This document shows, piece by piece, positions 62,020 to 64,000 of a DNA stretch of 64,000 bases. The position numbers and the translations under genes are program-made. Origin of the DNA: Fusibacter sp963666805 (GTDB lineage: Bacteria; Bacillota; Clostridia; Peptostreptococcales; Acidaminobacteraceae); contig CAXXWR010000006.1 in assembly GCA_963666805.2 (NCBI GenBank), forward strand, positions 930,001-994,000. Direction: 5' to 3'. The number at the start of each line of letters is the position of its first letter. The stretch's first letter is position 1. Under the pieces are notes generated by a model. That model was not told where the DNA came from and made no database searches. It saw only the letters and a list, made by a program, of their open reading frames with translations.

Positions 62020-62910
62020 ATGAAAAAAATAATGTCGGTAGTGATGATTATGATGTTGGTATTGGTGCTTGCAGCATGTGGGGCAAACACATCCGCGACT
62101 AATGATACAGACAACAATGATTCAGCCAATAATGAAGTGACATCAGGAGATGATAATGACGCCAATGGAGATTCTGATTCAGAACAAGATGATACGCAGG
62201 AAGCTCAAGCACTTTTAGACCAAATTAAAACAGATGGTGTCCTTAAAATTGGTACAGAAGGGACTTATGCACCCTTTACTTTCCACAACGAAGAAGGCGA
62301 ATTGACAGGATTTGATGTAGATGTAGCGAGAGAAGTGGCATCGAGACTCGATCTTGAAGCCCAATTTGTTGAAACCAAATGGGATGGAATGTTTGCAGGT
62401 TTAGATGCCAAACGTTTTGATATGGTAGCGAATGAAGTGGGAATTAGAGATGATCGTAAAGAAAAATATGATTTTTCAGATCCTTATATTCAATCTAAAG
62501 CAGTACTTATTGTTAATGCAGATGATGACAGTATTCAATCGTTTGAAGATTTAAAAGGGAAAAATGCTGGACAATCATTAACCAGTAATTATGGAGACTT
62601 AGCAAGAAGTTATGGTGCGGAAATTGTTGCAGTAGATGGGTTTAATCAATCCGTTGACTTACTTTTATCAGGTAGAATTGATGGAACTATTAATGACAGT
62701 TTATCTTACTATGATTTTGTTAAACAAAGACCTGATGTAGCACTTAAAATTGCAGATTCAGCAGACAATTCAGCTCAAAGTGGCTTTATGTTTAGAAAAG
62801 GAAATGAAGCACTCGTTGATGCGGTTAATGGTGCTTTGAAAGCAATGATAGAAGATGGTACTTACAGTGAAATATCACAAAAATGGTTTGGTGAGGATGT
62901 GCTTAACTAA
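62020..62910 (+). CDS. Polar amino acid ABC transporter substrate-binding lipoprotein
   Basis: A 296-residue lipoprotein of the SBP_bac_3 family. Lipobox VLAACG near residue 20, a 40-residue Asp/Asn/Ser/Glu linker, then LKIGTEGTYAPFTFHNEEGELTGFDVDVAREVA, WDGMFAGLDAKRFDMVANEVGI and NAGQSLTSNYGD, which together form the amino acid site (cystine- or glutamine-binding type). GAGGAGG precedes the start. Its stop overlaps the permease start by one base. It is the intact counterpart of the frameshifted gene at 40.6-41.4 kb. Confidence 0.94.
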   Translation: MKKIMSVVMIMMLVLVLAACGANTSATNDTDNNDSANNEVTSGDDNDANGDSDSEQDDTQEAQALLDQIKTDGVLKIGTEGTYAPFTFHNEEGELTGFDVDVAREVASRLDLEAQFVETKWDGMFAGLDAKRFDMVANEVGIRDDRKEKYDFSDPYIQSKAVLIVNADDDSIQSFEDLKGKNAGQSLTSNYGDLARSYGAEIVAVDGFNQSVDLLLSGRIDGTINDSLSYYDFVKQRPDVALKIADSADNSAQSGFMFRKGNEALVDAVNGALKAMIEDGTYSEISQKWFGEDVLN

Positions 62911-63584
62911 TGGATAGTCGAATTATAGAGATATTGGTCAGTTCATTTTGGCCAATGCTAAAAGCGGGATTGAAATTTTCAATCCCGCTCACTTTAATCA
63001 CATTTACCCTAGGCTTAATCTTAGCCTTTATCGTGGCAATGACCCGCCTGTATGGGAATAAGTTTTTTGCTAGAATAGCCCAAGTTTATGTATGGATATT
63101 TAGAGGGACGCCCCTCTTGGTTCAGCTCTTTATTATCTTTTATGGGTTGCCAAGTGCAGGGTTGACTATAGGTAATTTCACCTCAGCAGCAATTGGCTTT
63201 ACATTAAATGTAGGGGCTTATGCCTCTGAAACCTTAAGAGGTGCCATCCTAGGTGTGCCAAAGGGGCAATGGGAAGCTGCAAAATCATTAGGGTTTTCAT
63301 TTTGGAAGTCTTTCTTCAGAATTATATTCCCGCAAGCGATGCGAACCGCTATACCGCCACTTTCTAATACTTTTATCTCCTTGGTAAAAGATACGTCATT
63401 GGCCGCATCTATTACAGTAACAGAACTTTTTCAGGTGGCACAGCAGATTACGGCGAGAACATATGAACCTTTATGGCTCTATATTGAAGCGGCCTTTATA
63501 TATTTGATGATTAGTACTTTATTAACTTATATACAACAACGAGTAGAGGTCAGACTCAATCGACCTTATGGGAGTGAAACGTAA
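62910..63584 (+). CDS. Polar amino acid ABC transporter permease (His/Glu/Gln type)
   Basis: A 224-residue permease with about five helices. IFRGTPLLVQLFIIFYGLP and the loop EAAKSLGFSFWKSFFRIIFPQAMRTAIPP are the family marks. The start and stop each overlap the neighbouring gene by one base (TAATG), so all three are coupled. Confidence 0.95.
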   Translation: MDSRIIEILVSSFWPMLKAGLKFSIPLTLITFTLGLILAFIVAMTRLYGNKFFARIAQVYVWIFRGTPLLVQLFIIFYGLPSAGLTIGNFTSAAIGFTLNVGAYASETLRGAILGVPKGQWEAAKSLGFSFWKSFFRIIFPQAMRTAIPPLSNTFISLVKDTSLAASITVTELFQVAQQITARTYEPLWLYIEAAFIYLMISTLLTYIQQRVEVRLNRPYGSET

Positions 63585-64000
63585 TGGATAAATTTATTGA
63601 AATAGAATCACTGGTTAAAAAGTTTGGAGATCAACTCATTTTAGACCATATGCATTTAAATATAGATAAAGGTGAGGTTGTGAGTATTATTGGACCAAGT
63701 GGTTCGGGAAAGAGCACCTTGCTTAGGATTTTGGGTGGCCTAGAAACGATCACAGAGGGTCGGGCTGAAATTGACAAGCAGATTGTAGGAAAAGACAGAT
63801 TAAAAGGTGTTGGAATGGTATTTCAAAATTTTAATCTTTTCCCCCATTTAACAGTACTTGAAAACATTACGACGGCACCGATCCATGTAGCGAAACAGTC
63901 TAAGAAAGAGGCAGAGAAAAATGCCCTACGGTTACTCGAAAAAGTAGGACTTGCCCATAAAGTGGATCAGTATCCGAGCCAACTTTCAGGGGGACAACAA
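63584..64000 (+). CDS. Polar amino acid ABC transporter ATPase, 3' end outside window
   Basis: The first 139 codons of a GlnQ-type ATPase: Walker A GPSGSGKSTLLRILGG, Q-loop MVFQNFNLFPHLTV and, at the window edge, the signature start QLSGGQQ. Walker B lies beyond the end. The start overlaps the permease stop (TAATG). Confidence 0.94.
   Translation, partial: MDKFIEIESLVKKFGDQLILDHMHLNIDKGEVVSIIGPSGSGKSTLLRILGGLETITEGRAEIDKQIVGKDRLKGVGMVFQNFNLFPHLTVLENITTAPIHVAKQSKKEAEKNALRLLEKVGLAHKVDQYPSQLSGGQQ

Noticed and set aside
1..64000. tRNA, rRNA and CRISPR arrays
   Set aside because: I saw no GTTCGA-type TPsiC arms in cloverleaf context, no rRNA sequence and no regularly spaced direct repeats.

Overview
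The window reads as chromosomal DNA of a low-GC, Gram-positive-type anaerobe of the Clostridia. Evidence: A/T-rich sequence with strong AGGAGG-type ribosome binding sites, a T-box leader, FabK-type enoyl-ACP reductase, a SigI/RsgI pair, an LtaS-like sulfatase, an hybrid-cluster protein, many lipoprotein ABC transporters and a -24/-12 (sigma-54) promoter. The genus cannot be fixed from the sequence alone; an amino-acid-using relative of Fusibacter or Acidaminobacter is a guess.

Layout. 0-9 kb: the 3' part of hcp, a DUF1275 membrane protein divergent from a LysR regulator, an LtaS-like enzyme, an ECF sigma factor with its DUF4179 anti-sigma, a 60-residue peptide gene preceded by a structured, terminator-ended leader RNA, and a Cof-type phosphatase. 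9.2-16.7 kb: an aromatic amino acid operon (DAHP synthase, tyrA, aroB, aroA, aroC, pheA, aroE) with its own promoter and a 52-residue leader peptide packed with Phe, Tyr and Trp codons just before a terminator, i.e. ribosome-mediated attenuation. 16.8-23.4 kb: a complete branched-chain amino acid type ABC transporter (livHMGFK) behind a sigma-54-type promoter, followed by two alpha/beta hydrolases. 23.6-28.5 kb: a secreted protein with LPYGL repeats, then sigI-rsgI, then a MOP-family flippase.

28.8-34.2 kb: the ilv operon (small ACT subunit, ilvC, ilvD, ilvB) under an Ile-type T-box. 34.2-37 kb is an accessory patch: an unknown membrane protein, an unknown secreted protein and a decayed IS3-family transposase. 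37-41.5 kb: PspC-domain peptide, SulP transporter, and a polar amino acid ABC transporter whose permease and binding-protein genes each carry one homopolymer frameshift. 41.6-44.9 kb: CadA-type metal ATPase with a CadC-type ArsR repressor, and a MarR regulator. 45.3-52.2 kb (minus strand): proB-proA and the fatty acid cluster acpP-fabK-fabD-fabG-fabF-fabZ, without fabH or acc genes.

52.6-64 kb: pyruvate carboxylase, a TetR regulator, then a four-gene unit: multi-pass membrane protein (DUF5692-like), HypB, a large Fe-S/FAD GltD-like oxidoreductase, and HypA. No hydrogenase gene lies in the window, so nickel-chaperone genes are here tied to a flavin/Fe-S enzyme; this is the most promising candidate for an undescribed system. 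The window ends in an intact polar amino acid ABC transporter, related to the broken one at 39-41 kb, whose ATPase gene runs off the edge.

The general theme is amino acid uptake and synthesis, with several RNA-level controls (attenuator, T-box, structured leader).
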